A stretch of DNA of 64,000 bases from Hymenobacter negativus (GTDB lineage Bacteria > Bacteroidota > Bacteroidia > Cytophagales > Hymenobacteraceae). Positions within the stretch are counted from its first letter, which is position 1. The number at the start of each line of letters is the position of its first letter. Both the position numbers and the translations under genes were made by a program. Below the pieces are notes generated by a model. The model was not told the origin of the DNA. It saw only the letters and a program-made list of their open reading frames with translations, and did no database searches. Shown piece after piece: positions 15,206-23,566 of the stretch. The stretch is taken from positions 248,001-312,000 of the forward strand of contig NZ_JAGETZ010000001.1 of assembly GCF_017571495.1 (NCBI RefSeq). Direction: 5' to 3'.

Positions 15206-16129
15206 TTATTTAATCTTAAATTCAGCCAGCAACCCCTCAAGCAGCGCGGCCGGGTCGGCGTCGGCTAGTTCCTCGGCGGCATCAGCGGCTTCGGCCTCCG
15301 CGGTTTGCTGCATGGCGGGGTCATCGTTGTAATAATAAAGCTGCCAATCTGTTTCGGCAGTGTATTCCAGGGAGGTCAGGTTTTCGACCCAGTCGCCGGA
15401 ATTCAGGTAGATAACCTCGCCTTTTTCAGTGGTCAGCGTTTTGATTTCGGGCTGGTGGATGTGTCCGCAGGCCACGTAGCGGTAGCCTTCGTCGGCAGCG
15501 ATGGCAGCGGCGGTGCCCTCGAAATTACTTACGGCCGCCACGGCGGTTTTCACCCGCTCCTTCACCAGCTTGCTTAAGGCCACGCGGGGCCGGCCCAGCT
15601 TGGCCAGGCCGTAGTTCACGAAGCGGTTTATTAGAATCAGCAGGTCGTAGCCGTGGCCGCCGAGCTTGGCCAACCAGCGCGAGTGCCGCATGGTTACGTC
15701 AAACACGTCGCCGTGAAACAGCCAGGTGCGGCCGTGGGGCAGGTCGAGCACCAGCTTGTTGTCGAGGCGGAAATTACCTAGCTTCAAGCCGGCGAACTTG
15801 CGCAGCAGCTCGTCGTGGTTGCCGGTGAGGTAGTGGATTTTAACGCCCTTGGCGGCCAGACCGGCCAGGTAGCGCACCACCCGCATGTGGGCCGGCGGCC
15901 AGTAGTTTTTGCTGAACTGCCAGATGTCTACAATGTCGCCGTTGAGCACCAGTACCTGCGGCCGGATACTCTTGAGGTAGCGCAGCAGTTCGGTGGCGTG
16001 GCAGCCGTAGGTGCCCAGGTGCACGTCTGAGATAACGGCCACCTGCACCCGGCGCTTCCGGCGGGCCTTGGGCCGGGCCACCGGGGTCATTTCGCCGATT
16101 CCGGGCACTGCAGTGGATACCGCCCTCAT
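15206..16129 (-). CDS. Calcineurin-like metallophosphoesterase, LpxH-like
   Basis: A 307-residue enzyme with the binuclear metal motifs in order: ISDVHLG (near 34-40), LNGDIVD (near 60), GNHDE (near 103), FHGDVFD (near 140) and CGHIHQPE (near 222). This set matches UDP-2,3-diacylglucosamine hydrolase (LpxH) and relatives. The long basic N-terminus (ARPKARRKRRVQ) and acidic tail are unlike classical LpxH, so the substrate is uncertain. The start at 16129 overlaps the stop of the upstream small gene by four bases (ATGA), which suggests coupled translation. A shorter start at MTPVARPK is possible. Confidence 0.85.
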   Translation of the reverse strand: MRAVSTAVPGIGEMTPVARPKARRKRRVQVAVISDVHLGTYGCHATELLRYLKSIRPQVLVLNGDIVDIWQFSKNYWPPAHMRVVRYLAGLAAKGVKIHYLTGNHDELLRKFAGLKLGNFRLDNKLVLDLPHGRTWLFHGDVFDVTMRHSRWLAKLGGHGYDLLILINRFVNYGLAKLGRPRVALSKLVKERVKTAVAAVSNFEGTAAAIAADEGYRYVACGHIHQPEIKTLTTEKGEVIYLNSGDWVENLTSLEYTAETDWQLYYYNDDPAMQQTAEAEAADAAEELADADPAALLEGLLAEFKIK

Positions 16130-16359
16130 GCAGCAGCGGCTTGCGTGAACCGGCCGCCCCGGGCGGACCCGGTGCTACGGCGCGGCCGGATAGCTGGCCC
16201 CGGCAACCGCCGGCCCAGTCCACCCCCACCCCCAAACGCCGAGCGCAAACTACCGAGGGTGTGCAACACAAACGCCACCCACAGCGCCACCTGAAACAGT
16301 TCGTATACGAGCCAGCGCCCCAAGCGGCGCAGCCCCGAAATCAAGGCTGGGAAGTACAT
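16126..16359 (-). CDS. Small predicted membrane protein
   Basis: A 77-residue reading frame with one likely membrane segment (LVYELFQVALWVAFVLHTLG) followed by a glycine- and arginine-rich tail. Support comes from the ATGA overlap with the phosphoesterase gene and the typical hydrophobic helix. The tail is low complexity and could be untranslated. I recognise no family. It might tether or be coupled to the phosphoesterase, but that is only inference. Confidence 0.4.
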   Translation of the reverse strand: MYFPALISGLRRLGRWLVYELFQVALWVAFVLHTLGSLRSAFGGGGGLGRRLPGPAIRPRRSTGSARGGRFTQAAAA

Positions 16360-16588
16360 AGCAGGCTAGGTTATTAGCGGTGAAAAATCCTGCTTTCAAA
16401 GTTCGTTTGGCAATGTGATGCGCTGTTTACGGGCGTATTACCCTTAAATAAATTCCGTCACCGCCGGCGCAGTCCAATTTCAATGGGGTAGTATTTTGCT
16501 GGATTCTGGTCCGGTTTTACGTTCTTTGCTGACTCAACTATTCCCAGTTTTCTCCTCTCTTATTTCATTCCTTATTAACCTTTTTATT

Positions 16589-17194
16589 ATGCAGTTTCTA
16601 CCCCGTGTAGCCCGCCATTTTCTGGTATTAAGCCTGCTCCTGCTGGGTGCAGGCGCAGCACTGGCGCAGCCCACCGGCAAGGCCGCTAAAGGCCGCAAGC
16701 GCTACACTTTCGCGCAGAAAGACTCGGAGTCGCCCTACGTGCAGAACGTAACCAAAAACACCGATGAGGAGCAGGACGTGGATGGTTCCTTCACGCGTCT
16801 CGGCTACCGCTCAGCCACCGACATGCTCACCGAAATTACGGCTCTCAAAAAGCTGCACGACTGGGCCGATACCACCTACCAGCGCCGCGTAGCCGCCATC
16901 CCGCCCGGCGGCGCCTTGGTGGTCATTGTGCACCGCCAGGGTCCGAAAGGGGTTGAGATGTCGAACCTTACCCTCACCGCTACTGATAAAGCCGGCAAAG
17001 AAGTCTTTGCCCAAACCCTGGCCCCCGGCACCGGCCGCTTTTTCGGCCGTGACCTCTACCAAGGCAAAACCATTATTCCCTTCCCCAAAATGGACCCGCA
17101 GGAGTTAAACATCAGCATCCGCGACGCCAAGCTTTACCAGACCTTCGACTACACACTGGCGCTGCCGGCCGCCCAACAAACCGCAGCGGAATAA
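16589..17194 (+). CDS. Secreted protein of unknown function
   Basis: A 201-residue protein with a signal peptide (MQFLPRVARHFLVLSLLLLG, cleavage after AALA). The mature part starts with a basic stretch (KAAKGRKRYTF) and is mostly beta, including GGALVVIVHRQGPKG and DPQELNISIRDAK. No known domain recognised. The ATG at 16589 is selected because it opens the signal peptide; an earlier in-frame start would put 31 odd residues in front. It is followed by a gap with a small structured transcription unit. Confidence 0.6.
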   Translation: MQFLPRVARHFLVLSLLLLGAGAALAQPTGKAAKGRKRYTFAQKDSESPYVQNVTKNTDEEQDVDGSFTRLGYRSATDMLTEITALKKLHDWADTTYQRRVAAIPPGGALVVIVHRQGPKGVEMSNLTLTATDKAGKEVFAQTLAPGTGRFFGRDLYQGKTIIPFPKMDPQELNISIRDAKLYQTFDYTLALPAAQQTAAE

Positions 17195-17284
17195 GAAAGC
17201 CATTGGCTAGACTGGTTTCACAGAAACAGTTACTGCAAATACTCCAACTAAAAAACAACGCAAAAAAAGCTAATTAAATTAGCA

Positions 17285-17312
17285 ATTGTATCGAATACAA
17301 CTATTATCTTTG
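17285..17312 (+). promoter_or_regulatory. Candidate promoter of the 17.3 kb small transcription unit
   Basis: ATTG at 17285-17288 and TATCTTTG at 17305-17312 (a full TAnnTTTG) with 16 bases between. Spacing is one base short of the usual range. The surrounding DNA is AT-rich, unlike its neighbours. Confidence 0.45.
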
Positions 17313-17431
17313 GTATATCGCACGGTAGTCTCCCGCCAAAGCGCCGTCTGTAAAAAGACGAAGCCCCGGCTGCTGGACACAACCGAGGCTTCAAGAAGTG
17401 GGTGGAACGTACACCCTTTCTTCTAGCAAGT

Positions 17432-17551
17432 ATGAAACGGGAACGTGCGAAACAGCTACTGCAAGATTGGTGGAAACCAATTTTGCTGGGGTTTGCGAGT
17501 GGCGTAGCGAAAGACGTAATTCTTTTGCTGCTCTCTCACTACCTCAAGTAG
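17432..17551 (+). CDS. 39-residue hydrophobic peptide, candidate small membrane protein
   Basis: The frame reads MKRERAKQLLQDWWKP, then ILLGFASGVAKDVILLLLSH and YLK, ending in TAG at 17549-17551. It has a basic amphipathic N-terminus, a WW pair and one hydrophobic stretch, the usual build of small membrane peptides and type I toxins. It is too short for most gene finders. Support comes from the flanking promoter, leader hairpins and a terminator that begins five bases after the stop. Function is unknown; a leader peptide or a chance ORF in a structured RNA are the alternatives. Confidence 0.4.
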   Translation: MKRERAKQLLQDWWKPILLGFASGVAKDVILLLLSHYLK

Positions 17552-17555
17552 TGGT

Positions 17556-17592
17556 AAGGGGTTGGGCCGAGTGCCTGGCCCCTTATTTTTTA
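17556..17592 (+). terminator. Intrinsic terminator of the small transcription unit
   Basis: AAGGGGTTGGGC pairs with GCCTGGCCCCTT along its whole length if G-U pairs are allowed, and is followed by ATTTTTT. Confidence 0.75.
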
Positions 17593-17741
17593 TCCGCTTT
17601 TTTTACTAACGCAAATGTATAAAGGTTTTCTACACTTTGCTACACTCCGGCTTCGTTGAGCTTGCCCAACCTCTAATTTCTTAATTGCATGCCGCATTAC
17701 TCCTCCACTAGCCAGTGCTGGCCAGCCCGTCAGCAAGTAGC

Positions 17742-18875
17742 ATGAAGCGCAGATTTACTCTTGGGTTTCTGATGTTGCTGCTGGTATTGATTGCCGCTTT
17801 CAGCCGTCCTACCTACCACTACCCGGCCCCGGCCGAGTTGCGGCAGAAAGCGCATTACCTCGAACGCATCATCCGCACGCCGGAGAGTGAATCGACGGAG
17901 CTGAACGCGCTAGGCAACGCCGAATGGTCGTTGTTTTCCATGTCTTATTCGGTCTATGCTTTCACGAACATGGCCCAGTTGGATAGCACCTTCCGGCCTG
18001 AAGCGGCCCACTACACCCAGCTGGCTATTGGCAAAATGCTGGCCGGCAGCATTGCCCGGGCCTTTCGAAATCCAAACGCCAGCGTCGCGGCCGATTCGGT
18101 AACGTCCGTGCTTTACCTCGGCCACCTCAACCTGATGCTGGGCTGCCACCGCCTGCTGGCTCCCGACTCCCCCTACAAAGCGCTGCACGATTCGCTTTCT
18201 GCCACGCTGCACCGCCGGCTCGCCACCGCCCCCAACCACTGCCTGGAATCCTACCCCGGCGGCGTGTGGTTGCCCGATAATACCGTCGCCCTAGCTTCGC
18301 TTCAACTCCACAGCGACCTGACGAACAGTCCTTACCGCGCCTTTTGCCAGCAATGGGTCGTCTACGCCCGCCAGCACCTGACGGACCCTGCCACCGGCCT
18401 GCTCCTCTCCAAACCCACCACCCATCACCAAGAGGCTGAAGAACCGCGCGGCTCCCACTTGGGCTGGAGCATTTTCTTCCTCTACCGCTTCGCCCCTGCC
18501 TACGCCGCCGAGCAATACCGCCGGTATCAGGAGCAATTCAGCACTAATCTTGGCGTCATCCGCCTCTACCGCGAGCGCGCCGGCCAATACGAAACCAGCG
18601 AAGGCGACATCGACAGCGGCCCCCTGATTCTGGGCTGCAGCATCCCGGCCAATGCCTTCGCTTTAGGCAATGCCGTGGCCCTGCGCGACTGGCGCAATGC
18701 CCAGCGCCTGCGCCGCGTCATCAGCTTCGGCAGCCGCGAAGTGACCACGCCGCAGGAACTGTATTACCGCGTCCGCTTCGTGGATTTATCCGTCAGCCCG
18801 CTGGCCGAGGCGCTGCTGCTGCACGCCGAAACGATGACGCCGTGGCATGTGCGCAGAACAAGCGGCACCCCGTAA
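17742..18875 (+). CDS. Membrane-anchored protein of unknown function, possible alpha/alpha-barrel fold
   Basis: A 377-residue protein with an N-terminal membrane anchor or signal (MKRRFTLGFLMLLLVLIAAF), the rest outside. The body is helical with repeated aromatic motifs (YPGGVWLPDNTVALASL, GSHLGWSIFFLYRF, SEGDIDSGPLILGCSI), which recalls alpha/alpha toroid enzymes. DIDSGP and WLPDN could be active-site loops. I do not recognise the family. The ATG at 17742 is chosen since it begins the hydrophobic segment. Confidence 0.6.
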   Translation: MKRRFTLGFLMLLLVLIAAFSRPTYHYPAPAELRQKAHYLERIIRTPESESTELNALGNAEWSLFSMSYSVYAFTNMAQLDSTFRPEAAHYTQLAIGKMLAGSIARAFRNPNASVAADSVTSVLYLGHLNLMLGCHRLLAPDSPYKALHDSLSATLHRRLATAPNHCLESYPGGVWLPDNTVALASLQLHSDLTNSPYRAFCQQWVVYARQHLTDPATGLLLSKPTTHHQEAEEPRGSHLGWSIFFLYRFAPAYAAEQYRRYQEQFSTNLGVIRLYRERAGQYETSEGDIDSGPLILGCSIPANAFALGNAVALRDWRNAQRLRRVISFGSREVTTPQELYYRVRFVDLSVSPLAEALLLHAETMTPWHVRRTSGTP

Positions 18876-18905
18876 TGCGTACCATGATGCTGGAGCAGGC
18901 GCGGG

Positions 18906-19487
18906 TTATTTCTCCAACGCAGGGTCAATCACATTGGCGTCAAACTCCTCGTTGTGCCTTTTGTAAAGGGCCGTCGGTTCTACCGTCACGAACAGCTCCA
19001 AAGTGGGACCAATAATGAGTTCCAGCAGATGACCGCCGCGCACGCTGCCGTCGGCAGCGGCCAAGTTCAGGTGGGAATGTGCCGCCGGCTTGCCGTTGAG
19101 TAAGGCAATATCGCCGGTCAGCGACGTCACTTCGGAAGGTTCCGTGATGGGAATGACTTTAAATTGCTTGTGGCTATAGTCATACACTCCAATCTTAGCC
19201 GACAGGGCATCGCCAATGGCTTGATAGTGTGCGCTTTTTACGTTGTATTTTTGAGCAAATTCCGTCAGGCCAGACATTACCTCATCGCCTTTAGCAAAAA
19301 CCAGGACATAGGTTTTAACGGCGCCGCTGGTGCTCAGCAGCTTCACTTTCATTCCGGGGGCTTTGCCCAGCACCACGGGCTTGGCCGATGCGGGTGATAC
19401 GTATTCTTGCGCTTGGGCGGCAATACTGGTCCCAGCAACTAGCAGGGCGGTAGCGGTAAAGTGTTTAAGCCGCATAATAGTCATCAT
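18906..19487 (-). CDS. Secreted PPC/DUF296-domain protein
   Basis: A 193-residue protein with a signal peptide (LKHFTATALLVAGTSIAAQA) followed by a PPC (DUF296) fold. The domain shows the AIGDALSAKIGVYD strand, EVTSLTGDIAL, and the signature HSHLNLAAADGSVRGGHLLE. In plants this fold sits behind AT-hooks and binds partners at DNA; bacterial versions are usually cytoplasmic trimers of unknown function. Export of this copy is unusual. Start could be 19487, 19484 or 19475. Confidence 0.75.
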   Translation of the reverse strand: MMTIMRLKHFTATALLVAGTSIAAQAQEYVSPASAKPVVLGKAPGMKVKLLSTSGAVKTYVLVFAKGDEVMSGLTEFAQKYNVKSAHYQAIGDALSAKIGVYDYSHKQFKVIPITEPSEVTSLTGDIALLNGKPAAHSHLNLAAADGSVRGGHLLELIIGPTLELFVTVEPTALYKRHNEEFDANVIDPALEK

Positions 19488-19585
19488 GTTTCTACTTAGT
19501 AGCTGAGTTATAACAGCTCATACGGCGCAGCCACTTGCAAAGCTGAGCTGCAAGGCAGACTATGGACACTGCCCAATCTTTCAAT

Positions 19586-19634
19586 AAGCACCAAGAGCCG
19601 CCCAAAACAATGTTTGGGGCGGCTCTTGGTGCTT
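19586..19634. terminator. Strong hairpin downstream of the NUDIX gene
   Basis: AAGCACCAAGAGCCGCCCAA and its near-perfect complement form a stem of over 20 pairs. It lies 11 bases past the NUDIX stop on the minus strand. There is no clear T-run on either side, so it may be a processed-end or attenuating hairpin instead of a classical terminator. Confidence 0.6.
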
Positions 19635-19645
19635 GCATAAGGTTT

Positions 19646-20161
19646 CTATTTCTGCCGCAGCCTCACCCACTGCACGGCAATTACCGTCTTCGCATCCTGA
19701 AGCGGCTCGGCTACCAGCGCTTCCCAGGTGAAATCGAGCATTTCGATTTTCTCGTTTTCCTCGATTAGCCCGCCGCCGGCACCGGTTTTGTGGCTTACCT
19801 CGGCGTAATAGACGGTGATTACCTCCGCACTCGTGCCCGGCGAAGGCCACATCTCCACGATTTCTTCGAGCTTGTCGATTTCATAGCCCAGTTCCTCGTG
19901 AATCTCGCGGCGTACTGCCGTTTCGGGCGCTTCGTCTTTGTCAATCATGCCGGCGGCAATTTCCAGAATCTCCTTTTCCGGGCCGATGCGGAACTGGCGG
20001 GTGAGCACGTACACCTGCCGGGCCGTGTCGTAGACCAACGCAGCCACGGCCTTGCCGGGCGCAAACTGCTCGCGCTTGAGCTGCACGTCGCCGTCCAGCA
20101 CAATGAGTTGGTTGACTTTGTAATGGCCGTTGAAAACGCGGCTACGCTCGATAATCTGCAT
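19646..20161 (-). CDS. NUDIX hydrolase, ADP-sugar pyrophosphatase type
   Basis: A 171-residue protein with a complete Nudix box, GMIDKDEAPETAVRREIHEE followed by LGY (near 81-103). The sequence around it (RQFRIGPEKEILEIAAG, WPSPGTSAEVITVYYA) matches the ADP-ribose/GDP-mannose pyrophosphatase branch (NudF/NudK-like). It would hydrolyse a nucleoside diphosphate sugar to NMP and sugar phosphate in the cytoplasm. The ATG at 20159-20161 (MQIIERSRVF) is chosen over an upstream in-frame start with no family similarity. Confidence 0.88.
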   Translation of the reverse strand: MQIIERSRVFNGHYKVNQLIVLDGDVQLKREQFAPGKAVAALVYDTARQVYVLTRQFRIGPEKEILEIAAGMIDKDEAPETAVRREIHEELGYEIDKLEEIVEMWPSPGTSAEVITVYYAEVSHKTGAGGGLIEENEKIEMLDFTWEALVAEPLQDAKTVIAVQWVRLRQK

Positions 20162-20229
20162 GGTGGACAAGGGTTGGGTTAGGGCCTCAAAGAAAGGCAA
20201 GGAGATTAATAACTCACGCCCGATGGCGC

Positions 20230-20973
20230 TTACTCGACTGAAGCGATAACGCGCAAAGCATCTTCCAACGGCTCAAGGCTCATAATTTCGGCCACGTGGG
20301 GCAACGGCCGCACCGCGCCCAACCGGTTGAGCCAGACCGGCCGGATGCCCACGGCCAGCGCCCCCAGCACGTCGGCCCGCCAATTGTCGCCGACCAAAAC
20401 GGTTTCCTCCGGCCGGGCTCCCAGGCGCTGCATGGCTACCTCAAAAATCCGGCGGTCGGGCTTGGGTACGCCCACGTCTTCTGAGGTAATGAGCGCATCC
20501 ACCAAGTCAGTCATGCCCAAAAAGGCCAGTTTTTCCTCCTGCTCGGCGGTGCGGTTGTTTGTCACGATGCCGATGCGGTAGTGCGGCTTCAGGGCTTGCA
20601 GCAGGGCCAGCGCCCCAGCTACGGGCTGGCGCATCAGGGGGTAATGCGTTTGGTTGGCCCGTACAAAATCGTCGATTTCGGCGGCTGTAGCATTTGGCCA
20701 GTACGGCGCCAGCAGCCCTTCGAAACGTAGGCGGCGAGCCTCTTCGTAGGTGTAGCGGCCCGCCATCAGCAGGACATGATATTCTTCCAGCAGCTCGCTG
20801 TACAGCTGGTAGAAGGGTTCGAATTCGACGGTTTGGAAAAATGGCAGCGGGGCAGCACTGGCCCGCAATGACGCCCGCGCCGTAGCAATATGGTCGAATA
20901 AGGTGTCGTCCAAATCGAACAGAACGGTAGTTAGGGGCGTCAGTAGCAGCGGGCTTTCGGGTTTCGGCAGCAT
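20230..20973 (-). CDS. HAD hydrolase, YjjG-type nucleotidase-like
   Basis: A 247-residue HAD phosphatase: motif I FDLDDTLFD (near 19-27), motif II VTNN (near 136), lysine in VGVPKPDRRIF (near 170) and motif IV VGDNWRADV (near 193-201). The helical cap between motif I and II fits subfamily I members such as YjjG, a house-cleaning pyrimidine nucleotidase. Substrate is inferred. It lies upstream of the NUDIX gene on the same strand with 68 bases between; both would be metabolite-cleaning enzymes. Confidence 0.85.
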   Translation of the reverse strand: MLPKPESPLLLTPLTTVLFDLDDTLFDHIATARASLRASAAPLPFFQTVEFEPFYQLYSELLEEYHVLLMAGRYTYEEARRLRFEGLLAPYWPNATAAEIDDFVRANQTHYPLMRQPVAGALALLQALKPHYRIGIVTNNRTAEQEEKLAFLGMTDLVDALITSEDVGVPKPDRRIFEVAMQRLGARPEETVLVGDNWRADVLGALAVGIRPVWLNRLGAVRPLPHVAEIMSLEPLEDALRVIASVE

Positions 20974-21130
20974 GAATGATTCTGCATTTGGATTTCAATA
21001 GCTGCGACGTGCGGGCTACTGAGCAAAGAAACGCCCACTTGTGACTTTTGCCGGTGAATGACTATTAAGGTAGCTTTCAGTGCCATTAGGTCCAAGTGTT
21101 AGCCATTGTAGAGCATGCCCAAAACCTGAA

Positions 21131-22129
21131 TTAGTTGGCGTGGACCGCACTAGATTTGGTCTTTACCTTAACCTTTTGCTCTTTGCTGCCTAACTTTTGC
21201 CCGGCAGCCTTAAGCTGTTCATAGGCCACGCGTTGCAAGGCCACGGCCTGCGCGGGCGTGATGCCAAGCGTGGCGGCGGCTTCTTCGGCAGCACCTAGTT
21301 TGCGCGGGTCGCGGCCGGTTATTTCGCCAAATACTACGCAGGCGCTGAGGTAGGCGCCCCAGCGGCTGGGGTGGCGGTGGTCGGCTTCCCAGAGGTTTAT
21401 TTTGCTCGGCTCGGGGGCATAGGGGTTGGGCATGGCCACGCCTTGTTGAATGGCGCGCAGCCAGGCGTCGCCGGCCGGGGCCACCCCAGCAATGTGACCG
21501 TTTTGCTGCGCCAGGCCATAGTAGGCAGCGTGCAGGTCGTGGGTCATAGAATCGAGCGGGAGGCCGGCGTAGGCACCACCAGCCGGGTACACGAGTGAGG
21601 CACCGACCCAGGTTTGGTAGAAGTACACCTGCGCGACAGGGTTGGCCGTATGGATGGCCTGCTCCAGCTTGGTGGCGTATTCGCGGAACCGTTCGGGCTG
21701 GCCGCCGTGGCGGCTGGGCAGCGGGCCGGTGCTGAGGTCGTGCATAATCACCCGGTCCCAGCGCGGCTGTTGGATGATGGCCAGGGCGCTGTCGTAGTGA
21801 AACTTGAGCGTTTGCCCGCTGATGGCTTCGATGTGGACCTCGTAATTGAGGCCCGCCTCGTCGGTAAGTTTTTTGAAGATGCCGGGCACACCACCCCAGG
21901 GCCCCGGCTCGTTGGCGTACATGCGGCGGCGCTGGCCCCGACGGTCGGGCGTGAAGTTTTCGTCGGTGATGGCTGCCGCATTGTAGTTGAGCATGGGCGG
22001 CCTAGCTCCGTGGAAGTAGCTGTTGCCCACGAACAGAATGACGGTAGGCTTCGGCTTGGTTTGGGCTGCAACGGACTTGGGCAGCCACGCTACTAGGCCG
22101 AAGAACAAGAGGAGGCTATTCAGGCGCAT
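21131..22129 (-). CDS. Secreted SGNH/GDSL-like hydrolase
   Basis: A 332-residue protein with a signal peptide (MRLNSLLLFFGLVAWLPKSV, cleavage after AAA/Q). The block I motif VGNSYFHGA (near 34-42) has serine in GNS, and a late EADHRHPSRWGAYLSACV has the Asp-x-His pair of block V. SGNH enzymes are esterases, often removing acetyl groups from carbohydrates. Its position at the end of the polysaccharide locus fits such a role, but the substrate is not shown. A basic lysine-rich tail follows the domain. Confidence 0.75.
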   Translation of the reverse strand: MRLNSLLLFFGLVAWLPKSVAAQTKPKPTVILFVGNSYFHGARPPMLNYNAAAITDENFTPDRRGQRRRMYANEPGPWGGVPGIFKKLTDEAGLNYEVHIEAISGQTLKFHYDSALAIIQQPRWDRVIMHDLSTGPLPSRHGGQPERFREYATKLEQAIHTANPVAQVYFYQTWVGASLVYPAGGAYAGLPLDSMTHDLHAAYYGLAQQNGHIAGVAPAGDAWLRAIQQGVAMPNPYAPEPSKINLWEADHRHPSRWGAYLSACVVFGEITGRDPRKLGAAEEAAATLGITPAQAVALQRVAYEQLKAAGQKLGSKEQKVKVKTKSSAVHAN

Positions 22130-22177
22130 TAAAGATTCAGAGGAAGGAAGTGAAAGCCATTTGGCAATCTAATACAG

Positions 22178-22267
22178 CTGTTATCCTGAGCGTAGCGAAG
22201 GACCTTTTCGTGTTTGCACCTAGTCGTTCAGTGGTAATAAGGTCCTTCGCTACGCTCAGGATGACAG
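22178..22267. repeat. Inverted repeat with 24-bp perfect arms
   Basis: Arms at 22183-22206 and 22239-22262 (starting ATCCTGAGCGTAGCGAAGGA) are perfect complements; with one mismatch they extend outwards to 22178 and 22267. The loop is about 32 bases. It lies between the SGNH and esterase genes and may act as a terminator for the esterase gene. Confidence 0.9.
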
Positions 22268-22276
22268 GCGTTGTGC

Positions 22277-23332
22277 TTACGGTTTAAAATCCAAGTGTTT
22301 GTCGAAAAACGGTAAGACGTGCTGGAACATCCGGCCCTCGTGGCCCATGATGCGGCTGCCGTGGGTACCCTCGTACTCCTCGGCAGTGTGCGGAATGCCG
22401 AAGACGGTGAGCAGGCTGCTGAAATTGCGGCAAGCTGGCGGAATGTGTTTCACCTCGTCCTGCGCGCCCCAGTCGAAGGCCAAGGCCCGCAGCTGGCGTA
22501 GGGCCGCCGGGCGGGTGGGTAGCACGTAGGCGGGCGTGGCCAGTACCCAGCGGGCCAGCACGGCCTCGCGTCGGACTAGGCTGTCGGCCCCGAGCGAGCC
22601 GGGCAGGTCGGCGCCGAAGGGTTGAGCTTGGGGGTTGGGCGAGAATGCGCGGGATGCCGACACGGTGGACAGGGCTGGGTGGCTGTGCAGGACCTCGGCG
22701 GCGCTGTGGGCGCGCAGGGCCACGGGCAGGCCGGGGCCGGGCAGGTAGCTGGGGTGCGGCCCGAGCAGGGCGGGACTCAGGGCGTAGGCTGCGGCCCAGG
22801 TGCCGGGGTAAGCCAGGGCCAGCCGTACAGTGCCCCCACCGCCCATGGAGTGGCCGGCGAGGCCCCGGCTGCCCGGTCGCGCCAGCGTGCGGAACTGCTT
22901 ATCGACAAACGCTACCAGTTCGCGCGCCGTGAAGTCGGCCCAAGGCCCATTGGTGGCCGAGTTGACGTACCAGCTGCCGCCGAAGCGGGTTTGCTCATTC
23001 GGTACCACTACGATGAGGGGCCTGATTTTCCCTTCGGCAATGGCTTGGTCAAGCAGGGGTTTCATGCCATCCTGGTTGAAAATCAGGCTGTCGTTCCAAG
23101 TGAAGCCGTGCAGGTAGTACAGCACTGGATAGCGCTTGGCGGGGTTGGCCTCGTAGCCAGCCGGCAGGTACACGCTCACGCGGCGGCGCGGGTTTTCGCC
23201 GCCGGGGTTGCCACGCAGCAGCTTCGAATCGAGGTAGGTGACGACCACGCGGCCGGCCGGCGCGGGACTGGTTTGGGCCCGGAGGCCGGGGCTGCTGAGC
23301 AGTGTGAGGAGCAGAAGCAGCAGGGTTTTCAT
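22277..23332 (-). CDS. Secreted CE1-like esterase (alpha/beta hydrolase)
   Basis: A 351-residue secreted protein (signal MKTLLLLLLTLLSSPGLRA). It matches the esterase D/feruloyl and acetylxylan esterase group: VSVYLPAGYEANPAKRYPVL, then YYLHGFTWND for the oxyanion loop, the nucleophile in GHSMGGGGT (Ser near 166) and a C-terminal histidine in EGTHGSRIMGHEGR. It would remove ester groups from polysaccharide or cleave related esters. It is in the same direction as the GH genes of this locus. Confidence 0.85.
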   Translation of the reverse strand: MKTLLLLLLTLLSSPGLRAQTSPAPAGRVVVTYLDSKLLRGNPGGENPRRRVSVYLPAGYEANPAKRYPVLYYLHGFTWNDSLIFNQDGMKPLLDQAIAEGKIRPLIVVVPNEQTRFGGSWYVNSATNGPWADFTARELVAFVDKQFRTLARPGSRGLAGHSMGGGGTVRLALAYPGTWAAAYALSPALLGPHPSYLPGPGLPVALRAHSAAEVLHSHPALSTVSASRAFSPNPQAQPFGADLPGSLGADSLVRREAVLARWVLATPAYVLPTRPAALRQLRALAFDWGAQDEVKHIPPACRNFSSLLTVFGIPHTAEEYEGTHGSRIMGHEGRMFQHVLPFFDKHLDFKP

Positions 23333-23354
23333 GGTGGCAATTAGTTTAAAAGGC

Positions 23355-23541
23355 CGTCCTGCTGCGCGTAGCCAAACCGAAGGTCACCGTAAGCAAGCAC
23401 CTCTACCGCTTCGTTGTCCGGTACTCACCAAACCGGACAGCGGAATCACACGGGTCTCACTCGTTGCAGCGAATAGATTACTACTGCGGTAGAGATGCTT
23501 GCCTACGGCGACCTTCGGTTTGGCTACGCGCAGCAGGACGG
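23355..23541. repeat. Long inverted repeat, GCATCTCTACCGC family
   Basis: Left arm 23355-23409 and right arm 23486-23541 are near-perfect complements (starting CCGTCCTGCTGCGCGTAGCC), with a 75-base loop that itself holds a smaller CCGGAC...GTCCGG-like palindrome. It lies between the GH5 and esterase genes. Confidence 0.9.
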
Positions 23542-23566
23542 GCTAAGTTGCGTTATCAGCAAGCGG

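Larger units (their letters stand above)
17319..17592 (+). ncRNA. Putative short structured transcript carrying a 39-codon ORF
   Basis: From the candidate start near 17319 to the terminator at 17556-17592 the unit is about 270 bases. It contains a small hairpin at 17344-17360 (CGTC...GACG), a stronger one at 17361-17393 (GAAGCCCCGG...CCGAGGCTTC), then a short ORF and its own terminator. The arrangement resembles a small mRNA with a regulatory leader or a type I toxin-like unit. No known RNA family is recognised. Confidence 0.35.
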
